NCBI GenBank assembly: GCA_946885765.1
Contig: CAMPHD010000169.1
Coordinates: 1-7,170, forward strand
Direction: 5' to 3'
DNA from: an uncultured Thalassospira sp.
GTDB lineage: Bacteria > Pseudomonadota > Alphaproteobacteria > Rhodospirillales_A > Thalassospiraceae
DNA length: 7,170 bases
Positions 1 to 6,521 of this stretch are shown here, piece after piece. Within the stretch, counting starts at the first letter, position 1; each line of letters starts with the position of its first letter. The position numbers and the translations under genes are program-made. A model generated the notes under the pieces. That model was not told the origin of the DNA. It saw only the letters and a program-made list of their open reading frames with translations, and searched no databases.

Positions 1-868
1 CCCATGTCGCATGCTGTGGCATGAATTTCATAAGCATGGCCGCCTGAATGCGCAGAAGCTGCGCATTTTGCTGCTGCAAGGCGGTCATCTGGCGATTTTG
101 ATGCGACAGGATTTTGTTCATAGCAGCCAGATGCTCGTTTATCTGTTCTGCAGACTCTGCGTTCGCTTCAAGTTCGTCGGCGGTTTTCTGGTTATCCTCT
201 ACCTGGGCGATGACCTGATCGGATTGAGCCAATCCAGTATTGATGGCTTCAAACACAACCGCGTTCTGGCGCTGGACAACCTGTTCACGTGCAGTATCGC
301 GGGCACGGGTATAGGCCCTGTTTGCTTCCGGTGAAGCATCAGGGTTTTTCCAATCAACCGGTCCGCTGCCGCCCCAACTTCCACCATCGGGTACAGACCA
401 GTCTTCAGGGGCGTTCCCTTCATCGAAAGTCCAGCTATCCGGGTCGTTGGGATCGAACCAAAGGGCTTCACGATAAAAGGCACGACGGGCGCAAATGCTC
501 TCCCAATCAAGCTCGTCAAGGCTCAATCCGGGCATCAGGCCACTCAGATCCGGAAGGAGACACCGGGCATCTTTTGAAATCTGTTGGGCAAGTCGGGCAA
601 GGTTGACAATCGGCATGGTGACACGCCCCATTTTGCCGATCGCATTTACCTGGTCTTGAGCCGTTCGCGACAGCTTGCCCAAGATCTCCGTTTGCTCCAT
701 GAGCTGATCAAGCTGCTTCTGCAGGCTGTTGAACTGTTCGGTGAGCTTGGCAAAGGACGTTGCGTCGAAAACCGGATATGTCGCAAGTGCCACGGATGGC
801 GCGAATATCAGGGTACCAGCAACGACCAGAGACTGAAGGCGGGAGCGGGTTAAAGATGGCTTGGCCAT
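1..868 (-). CDS. virB5: VirB5/TrbJ-like minor pilin protein, 3' end cut off by the window edge
   Basis: The frame stays open from the ATG at 868 to base 1, giving 289 residues with no stop, so the gene is partial. It begins with a basic N-terminus and a hydrophobic export signal (about residues 12-29, likely cleavage after VALA). Next comes a YPVFDATSFAKLTEQ stretch and a heptad-like Gln/Leu-rich helix (about 38-80), typical of VirB5/TrbJ proteins, which act in the periplasm and at the pilus tip in adhesion and pilus assembly. Cysteines lie at 103 and 126. Residues about 137-173 form an unusual Trp/Asp/Gly/Pro-rich segment, followed by a long Gln/Glu/Asn-rich coiled-coil-like region (about 185-275). 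At 289 or more residues it is longer than classical VirB5 (around 220). The start lies inside the end of virB4 (19-base overlap) and is preceded by a G-run ribosome site (GGGGGG, 4 bases before the ATG). Position after virB2-3-4 supports the call. The family is fairly sure; the exact subfamily is not. Confidence 0.85.
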   Translation of the reverse strand, partial: MAKPSLTRSRLQSLVVAGTLIFAPSVALATYPVFDATSFAKLTEQFNSLQKQLDQLMEQTEILGKLSRTAQDQVNAIGKMGRVTMPIVNLARLAQQISKDARCLLPDLSGLMPGLSLDELDWESICARRAFYREALWFDPNDPDSWTFDEGNAPEDWSVPDGGSWGGSGPVDWKNPDASPEANRAYTRARDTAREQVVQRQNAVVFEAINTGLAQSDQVIAQVEDNQKTADELEANAESAEQINEHLAAMNKILSHQNRQMTALQQQNAQLLRIQAAMLMKFMPQHATW

Positions 869-3243
869 GCATCCCCCCATTTCTGTTTCAGAGCTGCAAG
901 CTCGGCATTGGCCTGTGGGCCGCTCTTGTAAAATCGGCGGGACTTGCCGAGTGGCGTCAGATCCACATCAGCGATGACGCTTTCCTCGTATCCTGTGGTC
1001 TCGTCGCGTTTGATAATCAGGACGCGCCTGTCATTTTTCCTGCGGCTGCGTGTGCGACCCTGAACAAAGAGCATTTGCTCGGCATTCAGATTGAAGGGGC
1101 GCAGGCTTTCTTCCGTGACCTTCGAATTCGGGAAGAAGATGAAAACGGCCGTGTTTTCAATAATTGCTTCGTAGCCCTCGGATTTTGTGAGGGCCGCGGG
1201 GTCCTGGAAGATCATGCCGCATATACCGCCAAGCTTGCGGTATTCACGCCACATCACTTCACTTAGGTTTCTGAAGCCGAGATTTTGGCGCAGTCTGGCC
1301 GCTTCCTCGATTGTCATTACAAACCCGTCACCCCGACCGGCTACCGACTTTGCAATCGCTTGAGAAATGTGGGCCACAACCGGGCCGCCAAGGGACGGAT
1401 CGGCCAGAGCCTCGTTCATGTTGAGGCCGACCATGTGGGATTGGTTCAGAACACCACCGAGACTGTCCCGAGGAGCGTTGAAAATATGACTGCGAAGACC
1501 CTTGTTGCCCTTGTCGTCAACAACCCATTGGGCAAAAGCTTCGCGTAGTGCAGAACGGCGGGCAAATGCGTAAGGGTAGATGGCATTGATCGTTCGTTCA
1601 GGCGGCTCAAGCGCAAAGGTCAATTCAACAGCATGATCGAGATCTCGGATGTCTTCCTTGTCGAGATCGATACCTGCGATCGACTTGAGAATATGCCTGA
1701 CACGCTCCCTGTTTCCGGGGGTGTCTTCACCGACATCAAGCGGGTTCAGAGCAAGGCCGTCATAGGCCTGATAAAGCCCACCCATTGCCTCAATCATGTA
1801 TCGAGAGCCTTCCTGGGAATCGAACAGGTAAGAACGCACATTCGGGAACTTTGCCAGTCCGCCAAGCAGATGCATCATCAGAGTGGATTTGCCACTGCCG
1901 GCCGGAGCGAATACCAGAAAGTTGCCAAGCGTGAGCGGCTTGTTCACCACATGGAACTGGAATGCATAGGTTTGACCGCTGGGGGTGGCAAACCAGCGCA
2001 CGGGGGCAGGGCCAAGCGGGCTTTCCAGCATGCCTGTTGCGGAATGCGGGAAGGCCCATATCGCTGCAATATTCTGATCGCGAAGATCAAGACTTGCCAT
2101 CATCCGCCCGCCCGGAGGCAGCAGGCCACCCTTGCCCGGTTTGGGCAGGCGGAAGAACCAGCAGGCTGGCGCACCGGCTGTCTGGATGGAATAACCGATA
2201 CGCTGATCACCGAGAATGACGGCAATTTGTTGGATCAGAAGATCAAGCGCCTCAGCCGTCTCGGCGCGTGCAATAATACAGAATTGAGAGGCAAACAGTC
2301 CGACATTGCCCGATGCGAGATAATTGAGAAGAGCTGCGGTTTCCTTTGCTGCTGCCGGATTGCCGAACCATTTGCTTTCTTCGGATTTCTGCCGGCGTTT
2401 GAAAAACATTGTGGCCTGATCGCGGCCCCAGGGCTCACAGACCTGGCTGATTTCAATGTCACCCTCCAAGGTCAGGATTTCTCCCATAAACCGGGCAGAG
2501 ATCTGCTCGGGCCAATGGGTGATCGTGATGATCTTCTGGAATTTTTGGCGCGGAACATTCGTCGTGATTGTGCCGCTAACCTTGTCAAACGAGATATCAG
2601 AGGCGGGTAAGCCACCTGATATATTGCGGCTGGCAGACGGCAGATCATGACGGTATTCCCCGCATACCAGACCGTTCAGGAAGCCGGTTAGCGGGCAGGC
2701 TTCGTCAGTTGCTTCGGCTTTGCGGAGAACCGAAGGACGATAGGGGGCGAGCAATGCATCTATCTTTTCTTCGGCTTCACTAAGCGGGCGCATATCCGAA
2801 GCTGAGAGCACTAGGTACCAGTCGATAAAATAACTGGCCTTGAACCGTTCGGCCTCAGCTGCTCCGATCTCTTCTAGAACAGCGTTGGGCCATGTTGCCT
2901 GATTGCCAATCTGGCGCTGGCGTTTGACCCCTATGAAGCGGATGGCAACACCGGTTTTGCCGAGTTCCATGATCAGATCAGAACGACCATGCATCATTGT
3001 GTTCTGCTCGACATCAATCCGAGCGTCGTAGCTGGTGCCTTCGATATGCCATACCCGGGAAACGGAACCGTCCTTGTTCCGAATGGTCACATCGTCAATC
3101 TGATCGATGCAATCGAGTTCAAGCTCATCCTGCAACCAGTCGCGCTGCAGGTCGCCGAGCATAAGTTTGCGGGCGGCCGGTACGGCAAGACCAGCTCCCA
3201 TCAAAGATATCATTCCGGTGGAGATAACCTCGGGCCAAATCAT
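850..3243 (-). CDS. virB4: VirB4 type IV secretion ATPase
   Basis: This 797-residue protein matches the usual VirB4 length (about 790-820). VirB4 is the inner-membrane-associated ATPase that powers pilus biogenesis and substrate transfer. The N-terminus has a short hydrophobic stretch (about 3-24). The middle (about 170-430) is the variable VirB4 N-domain. The Walker A motif is APAGSGKST (446-454). The Walker B region is FVMTIEEAARL (about 641-651), with Glu-Glu where most relatives have Asp-Glu. This is followed by a helix rich in Arg and Trp (SEVMWREYRKLGG, 661-673) and IFQDPAAL (678-685), fitting the conserved C-terminal ATPase motifs of the family. The ATG overlaps the virB3 stop as ATGA, with GGAGG 9 bases upstream. 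The opposite strand carries several open frames through this gene; they look like shadows. The family call is very secure. Confidence 0.97.
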   Translation of the reverse strand: MIWPEVISTGMISLMGAGLAVPAARKLMLGDLQRDWLQDELELDCIDQIDDVTIRNKDGSVSRVWHIEGTSYDARIDVEQNTMMHGRSDLIMELGKTGVAIRFIGVKRQRQIGNQATWPNAVLEEIGAAEAERFKASYFIDWYLVLSASDMRPLSEAEEKIDALLAPYRPSVLRKAEATDEACPLTGFLNGLVCGEYRHDLPSASRNISGGLPASDISFDKVSGTITTNVPRQKFQKIITITHWPEQISARFMGEILTLEGDIEISQVCEPWGRDQATMFFKRRQKSEESKWFGNPAAAKETAALLNYLASGNVGLFASQFCIIARAETAEALDLLIQQIAVILGDQRIGYSIQTAGAPACWFFRLPKPGKGGLLPPGGRMMASLDLRDQNIAAIWAFPHSATGMLESPLGPAPVRWFATPSGQTYAFQFHVVNKPLTLGNFLVFAPAGSGKSTLMMHLLGGLAKFPNVRSYLFDSQEGSRYMIEAMGGLYQAYDGLALNPLDVGEDTPGNRERVRHILKSIAGIDLDKEDIRDLDHAVELTFALEPPERTINAIYPYAFARRSALREAFAQWVVDDKGNKGLRSHIFNAPRDSLGGVLNQSHMVGLNMNEALADPSLGGPVVAHISQAIAKSVAGRGDGFVMTIEEAARLRQNLGFRNLSEVMWREYRKLGGICGMIFQDPAALTKSEGYEAIIENTAVFIFFPNSKVTEESLRPFNLNAEQMLFVQGRTRSRRKNDRRVLIIKRDETTGYEESVIADVDLTPLGKSRRFYKSGPQANAELAALKQKWGDAWPSHL

Positions 3244-3545
3244 TTAGATCGACCTCCGGCTGACAGGACAGAGAGCTTCCCTTTGCGTTTGACCCAGAAA
3301 CGCGGGGCAAGGAGCAGCTGTTTGTCAAAGAATGGATCGTTACGATAACGACGAACGAGAAAAAGCCAGCTGCCAATGATCCCGATTGCTCCACATGGAA
3401 TTGCAAGCGCCAGTGATCGTGCGATCAACGGGATTACAAGGGCTGAAACTCCAAAAGTGGCCGAGATGAAGAGCAACCTTAAAGGAAGGCCCGCGATGGT
3501 CATTTCATGCTGAATGTGGGTCTGGACGAGGCTAGCGGCTTTCAT
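3240..3545 (-). CDS. virB3: VirB3 inner-membrane component of the type IV secretion system
   Basis: This small 101-residue protein has two adjacent hydrophobic segments (about 22-42 and 45-64), followed by RRYRNDPFFDKQLLL (65-79) and a basic tail. Length, topology, the short loop after the second membrane segment and the position between a pilin and VirB4 are all characteristic of VirB3, which sits in the inner membrane with VirB4. The ATG at 3545 is preceded by GAGG with a 5-base spacer. The gene starts 12 bases after the virB2 stop and its own stop overlaps the virB4 start by four bases, so it is translated within the same operon. The call rests largely on topology and context, because VirB3 sequences are short and divergent. 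Confidence 0.9.
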   Translation of the reverse strand: MKAASLVQTHIQHEMTIAGLPLRLLFISATFGVSALVIPLIARSLALAIPCGAIGIIGSWLFLVRRYRNDPFFDKQLLLAPRFWVKRKGKLSVLSAGGRSK

Positions 3546-3557
3546 GGCTACCTCGCA

Positions 3558-3902
3558 TTATTCGATGAATGACAGAAGACCGTCGGCCATCAAAGGGCCG
3601 GCGACTGCGATAATTCCGCCAATCACGCGGATAAATGCTTGTTTGGGGTCCAATTGACCTGTGAGAGCACCCCAGCCCCCCCAAAACATTAGGCCCAAGC
3701 CGAGCATTACAGCGACAATCGCCCCGACACCTTCTGAAATCAGGTTCAGCCCATCGACGATCCAGCTGTACCACTTCTTGTCGGAGCCACCTGTGCCCCC
3801 CTCGCCACCAAGATCGACGCCCTGGGCGAGAGCCTGTTCTGCAAGCATGATGGAAAGCAGAACATTGCTGGTGACAGCGCCGATGAATGATTTGATTTTC
3901 AT
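3558..3902 (-). CDS. virB2: VirB2/TrbC-like conjugative pilin precursor
   Basis: The 114-residue product has the layout of VirB2/TrbC pilins: a long signal peptide (about 1-26, with an ALA cleavage motif before QG), a Gly-rich polar stretch (30-40), then two hydrophobic helices (about 55-77 and 90-110) separated by a short polar loop TGQLDPKQAF. Such proteins are processed and assembled into the extracellular conjugative pilus. I chose the ATG at 3902 because GAGG lies 6 bases upstream. A TTG at 3932, directly after the traM stop, would add ten polar residues before the signal and has no good ribosome site. The gene follows traM with a 30-base gap and precedes virB3 by 12 bases. No virB1-type transglycosylase gene precedes it here. 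Confidence 0.88.
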   Translation of the reverse strand: MKIKSFIGAVTSNVLLSIMLAEQALAQGVDLGGEGGTGGSDKKWYSWIVDGLNLISEGVGAIVAVMLGLGLMFWGGWGALTGQLDPKQAFIRVIGGIIAVAGPLMADGLLSFIE

Positions 3903-3932
3903 TAGATCCTCGTCTGTATTTGAATTCGTCAA

Positions 3933-4370
3933 TTAGCGGGCGGCCGCAAAAAGCAGGCCGACGTTGAAAACGACGGCAATCAGGTTCACGGCAGTGATTA
4001 TTGATAGGTACAGAAGGTTTTTTTTGAACTTGCCCGTGGCGCGATCCGCCTGACGGGCTGCCTCGTTCATGGCTTCAACACGCTCGCGAACGACATCGCC
4101 AATTGCCTCGTTTTTGAAGGCATCGATCGCGGCTTTGACATCGCAGGTGAAGTAGCTGACCGACTGCTTAATGGTCCCGACGAATTCCGTGCGTTGCCTC
4201 TCATAGTGTCGTTCCTGCCGGTCAAGGGCGACACGTAGCATAGTGAAAACCATTAGGATCGGATCGTCTTCTCCGACCGTGACCCCATGCTGTTTCCAGA
4301 GAAATGTGCGCAGTTCCTCGGTTGTTTCGATGCCGGTTGGCAGCGGTGGCATATCGTCGAGAGCAGACAT
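3933..4370 (-). CDS. traM: TraM-like conjugal transfer protein with C-terminal membrane anchor
   Basis: The product is 145 residues, which to my recollection equals the IncP (RP4) TraM length. The N-terminal half is acidic and soluble and includes HGVTVGEDDPILMVFTML (28-45). A Lys/Arg/Glu-rich helical middle follows (about 46-117), then a strongly hydrophobic C-terminus (about 119-144) that should anchor it in the inner membrane. TraM is a transfer-gene product of poorly defined molecular role. The ATG at 4370 shares its first A with the traL stop (TGATG), which signals translational coupling; a longer in-frame start at 4412 lies inside traL and is unlikely. A run of eight A on the coding strand (complement of 4018-4025) lies just before the membrane anchor. 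The name relies on the traL neighbour plus length and topology as much as on residues. Confidence 0.75.
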   Translation of the reverse strand: MSALDDMPPLPTGIETTEELRTFLWKQHGVTVGEDDPILMVFTMLRVALDRQERHYERQRTEFVGTIKQSVSYFTCDVKAAIDAFKNEAIGDVVRERVEAMNEAARQADRATGKFKKNLLYLSIITAVNLIAVVFNVGLLFAAAR

Positions 4371-5116
4371 CAGAGCATTGCCTCTTCCATGATGTTGAAG
4401 AGGGTGCCCCACGTTGTTTTGAGGCGCTGCTTTTGCATGATCTTGAAGTCGGGAGAAGCAATAGCTTCCTCGAAAGACAACCGCGCCTGCGTCATCTGTT
4501 TGATGTCAAAGCCGTAAGTGGATTGGCGCAGCTCAGGAAGGCGGACGAGACTGTGATAACGGTCCTTGTTTTTCTTAAAGAGGGCCGTTTGCTCGAAACC
4601 TTCCGGCTCCATGCCCGGGCGGTTTCTTTCCACCCGGCCATAAACGAATTCATTGATCCAGACGACAACAGGAATGTCAGGAAGGTGAACCAGAACCTCA
4701 GCCAGTCCCCGTAACGTGTCATCCAGTGCCTGTCCGCCTACCAGCACACAATGCAGCCGGACTTCATGTCCGGCCTCACGCAGCATTGAAAGAACCTGTG
4801 ATTCCAGAAGGTAGGACAGAAGCGGCAGGAATGTGCTGGCACCATTATCGATATTGGCGGCAGCGTTTTCGGGAAGGGCTACGATGTCTTCGATCAAATA
4901 ATCGAAATATCGCGGGTTAATTTCGTCGTCCCGATCCCCAAGCTTCACAGCTTTCACCGGAAAGGCCTTGTAGCCGGCAAGTGTCTGATTGACCGGGTCG
5001 GTATCGAAGCCCTGAGCCTCAATCTGGCGTTTGGCGTAATACTGCATCAACAGGCTGTTGATGAAGGACTTGCCGACGCCACCCTTGCCCTGAAGAGTTA
5101 TGTTAATCAACGCCAT
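4370..5116 (-). CDS. traL: TraL-like ParA/MinD-type P-loop ATPase of conjugal transfer
   Basis: The 248-residue product begins MALINITLQGKGGVGKSF. This is the deviant Walker A motif (GKGGVGKS, residues 10-17) of the ParA/MinD/SIMIBI class, at the extreme N-terminus as in IncP TraL (about 241 residues). DTDPVN (38-43) and IDNGASTFLPLL (89-100) fit the switch and Walker B-like segments of TraL proteins. A hydrophobic strand VVVWINEF (150-157) and a helical C-terminus follow. TraL belongs to the IncP traKLM operon; its biochemical role in transfer is not settled, and ATP-dependent localisation is an inference from the fold. The start at 5116 has GGAG 9 bases upstream and overlaps the end of the XRE-type gene by 14 bases. 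An upstream in-frame start at 5242 would place 42 low-complexity residues before the P-loop and is rejected. Confidence 0.92.
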   Translation of the reverse strand: MALINITLQGKGGVGKSFINSLLMQYYAKRQIEAQGFDTDPVNQTLAGYKAFPVKAVKLGDRDDEINPRYFDYLIEDIVALPENAAANIDNGASTFLPLLSYLLESQVLSMLREAGHEVRLHCVLVGGQALDDTLRGLAEVLVHLPDIPVVVWINEFVYGRVERNRPGMEPEGFEQTALFKKNKDRYHSLVRLPELRQSTYGFDIKQMTQARLSFEEAIASPDFKIMQKQRLKTTWGTLFNIMEEAML

Positions 5117-5336
5117 CAGCGATAACTCCGTCTGAAATGATGATTTTGATACCGAGCGAACTGGCGAGCTTGAAAAGCTTCGCGCCTTCAAGTTCCCCGG
5201 TACCGTTTTCGAAATTGCGATAGGTTCTTTCAGACACACCAATCAGGCTGGCGGTCTTGATCTGAGACATGCCAAGCGCTTTGCGCTGTTCATGGATACG
5301 ACGATGGAAAACGAGATAGTCAGCTTGCCAGTTCAT
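5103..5336 (-). CDS. Small XRE/Cro-type helix-turn-helix regulator
   Basis: The 77-residue protein is almost entirely a helix-turn-helix domain. The run RKALGMSQIKTASLIGVSER (18-37) continues into TYRNFENGTG, giving the SQ...A...GVS..T...E.G pattern of the XRE/Cro family. SSLGIKIIIS (59-68) follows as the last helix and strand. There is no extra ligand or dimerisation domain. It likely binds operator DNA as a dimer. The ATG at 5336 overlaps the preceding stop as ATGA and has GGAGG 4 bases upstream, so it is expressed with its neighbours and could autoregulate the operon; the palindromes upstream of traK are plausible but untested targets. IncP traKLM operons lack such a gene between traK and traL. 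The fold call is firm; the regulatory target is unknown. Confidence 0.9.
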   Translation of the reverse strand: MNWQADYLVFHRRIHEQRKALGMSQIKTASLIGVSERTYRNFENGTGELEGAKLFKLASSLGIKIIISDGVIADGVD

Positions 5337-6022
5337 TCGACCTCCATCGGTCGAACCGGCTCTACCAGTCTTTCAAACTGATCAATCGGTAACGGGAGAT
5401 CGGGAAGATCGAACTCTTCAATCTCTCCGTATACCGGAAAGGATATTTGGGAAGAATCCTCAGCAAGCAATCCATTACCCAACCACTGGGCGAGAAGCAC
5501 ACCAATAAAACTTCCAAGAACACAGCCGATAAAACGTGTAAGGAAGGGCGTCCAGCCAGTTTCGCTAGCAGGCAAACTCGGGACGCTAATTTCTGCACCG
5601 GAGTGTTCGGGGTTCTCATGCGGCCAAGGTTGTTCAATCTTGCCTGGCGCGGAAGCTGCCAAATAAACATTCGCTTGTGCAAGTTCATCGAGAAGCTGAA
5701 ATAGCAGTCCAAGAGCCCACCCATCACGAATTCGGTCGTCTGCTATCTTCTCCCATTCATCCGGGCAGAATGGGTAATTCAGCGATACATGAAGGTAAGC
5801 CAGTGAACGTGCCAGGGCTTCGCGTTGTTCTTCAGTGAGATCAAGCGTTCCGCCACCGATAACGAATTGCAGACCGATATCTCTTGCGCTCTCGGCAAGA
5901 CGATGAAGTGTTCGTTTGGTGATGTTGAACTGATGAAATTGAGAGATCGCCGAAATCAGGGCAGGATCAACAATGTCGACAGCTATCCTGTGTTCGGCAT
6001 TCGCATTGCTTTGAGAGGTCAT
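5333..6022 (-). CDS. Unrecognised 229-residue protein with one membrane segment
   Basis: I do not recognise this family. The N-terminal part (about 1-125) looks soluble and mainly helical. It includes FNITKRTLHRLAESARDIGL (32-51), TEEQREALARSLAYLHVSLN (63-82) and NYPFCPDEWEKIADDRIRDG (82-101). A Pro/Ser-rich linker follows (about 126-158), then one clear membrane helix (about 160-181, Phe/Ile/Leu/Gly-rich), then an acidic, Pro-rich tail (about 188-229). There is no N-terminal signal, so the large domain is probably cytoplasmic with the acidic tail in the periplasm, though topology is an inference. The ATG at 6022 shares its A with the stop of the upstream small exported gene (TGATG). A TTG at 6025 just before it is a less likely start. 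It ends in an ATGA overlap with the XRE-type gene, so the three genes form one unit. A role in transfer, exclusion or regulation is possible but not shown. Confidence 0.82.
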   Translation of the reverse strand: MTSQSNANAEHRIAVDIVDPALISAISQFHQFNITKRTLHRLAESARDIGLQFVIGGGTLDLTEEQREALARSLAYLHVSLNYPFCPDEWEKIADDRIRDGWALGLLFQLLDELAQANVYLAASAPGKIEQPWPHENPEHSGAEISVPSLPASETGWTPFLTRFIGCVLGSFIGVLLAQWLGNGLLAEDSSQISFPVYGEIEEFDLPDLPLPIDQFERLVEPVRPMEVE

Positions 6023-6351
6023 CAATTTGAACCCGCCCCTGACAATTGGTCATCTTTAAAGGCTGGTGAAGACTGATCTTTTTTGCCCGTCGTTCCTGCA
6101 TAGTCGCAGACAAGGCTGTCAGTGCGAGGATCCAACGTGAGTTCTTCAGATTGCAGAGCAAGCGGCTTCTCTCGCTGAGCCGCAATGACCCGGCACGTGA
6201 TCAGACCGGCAGGCAATTGCGGATTTGCTTCGATCATCAATCCGTTGCGACCAGACGGCCATTTTTCAACATCATATACCAGCCACCCTGCAAACGCAGA
6301 TTGGCTTCCCAAGATGCCTGCGAATAGTCCTGCTACGACCAAGCGCTTCAT
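6022..6351 (-). CDS. Small exported protein of unknown function with two cysteines
   Basis: This encodes 109 residues. The N-terminus MKRLVVAGLFAGILGSQSAFAG is a textbook Sec signal peptide, with likely cleavage after SAFA at residue 21, leaving a mature protein of about 88 residues. The mature part begins GWLVYDVEKWPSGRNGLMI and contains two cysteines (53 and 82) that could form one periplasmic disulfide. The last 20 residues are polar and probably disordered. There is no lipobox cysteine, so it is not an evident lipoprotein. The ATG at 6351 is preceded by AGGGGA at 5 bases. It is the first of three tightly coupled genes placed between traK and traL; the gap to traK upstream is 170 bases. 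I do not recognise the family. Periplasmic T4SS accessory or surface/entry exclusion roles are guesses based on location only. Confidence 0.82.
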   Translation of the reverse strand: MKRLVVAGLFAGILGSQSAFAGWLVYDVEKWPSGRNGLMIEANPQLPAGLITCRVIAAQREKPLALQSEELTLDPRTDSLVCDYAGTTGKKDQSSPAFKDDQLSGAGSN

Positions 6352-6521
6352 TTTATTCCCCTAAATTTCTGTCCTTGACGCCTGAAGCCCGACCCGGTCT
6401 TCAAACCGGGTAACGGGCGGCGGTGTTGGGGCGTTTATGGCTCACCAGACCGCACCCGAAGCACGGCGGTGATTTACTTGATGGGAAGGCGGATCGTTGC
6501 CGCAGGAGGTAACCATTCTGG
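6352..6521 (-). other. Intergenic spacer within the transfer operon
   Basis: These 170 bases separate the traK stop from the next ribosome site and are the largest gap between genes on the minus strand here. They hold one perfect hairpin (6392-6411) and no convincing gene. A 24-codon ATG frame from 6516 leftward has no coding character. No consensus promoter was recognised by eye. Confidence 0.5.
6392..6411. repeat. Perfect 7-bp hairpin between traK and the next gene
   Basis: Arms ACCCGGT (6392-6398) and ACCGGGT (6405-6411) flank a six-base loop. On the transcribed strand the stem is followed by CGGGCTTC rather than a T-run, so it is not a standard terminator. It lies about 40 bases upstream of the small exported protein's start. 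It could be an RNA processing or stability element, or a weak attenuator. Confidence 0.6.

Noticed and set aside
760..1266. 168-codon plus-strand frame
   Set aside because: It is antisense to the end of virB4 and the start of virB5, with no ribosome site or recognisable motif.
1633..2610. 325-codon open frame on the plus strand
   Set aside because: It lies entirely antisense to virB4, whose protein has clear ATPase motifs. The translated product is Cys/His/Arg-rich without domain character, as expected of a shadow frame.
3903..3932. TTG start for the pilin gene directly after the traM stop
   Set aside because: The ATG at 3902 has GAGG at proper spacing and gives a standard signal peptide start.
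5117..5242. Upstream extension of traL by 42 residues
   Set aside because: It overlaps the well-supported XRE-type gene, is low in structure, and would move the P-loop away from the N-terminus. The ATG at 5116 has a good ribosome site.
5959..5991. Two IncP nic-like cores: TATCCTGT (5984-5991, plus) and ATCCTGCCC (complement of 5959-5967)
   Set aside because: Both lie within the start of the 229-residue protein gene, face opposite ways and have no flanking inverted repeat. A core this short is expected about once by chance in a window of this size.
6504..6510. Perfect AGGAGGT on the plus strand
   Set aside because: No start codon with a coding frame follows at proper spacing; the plus-strand frames here are antisense to traK.
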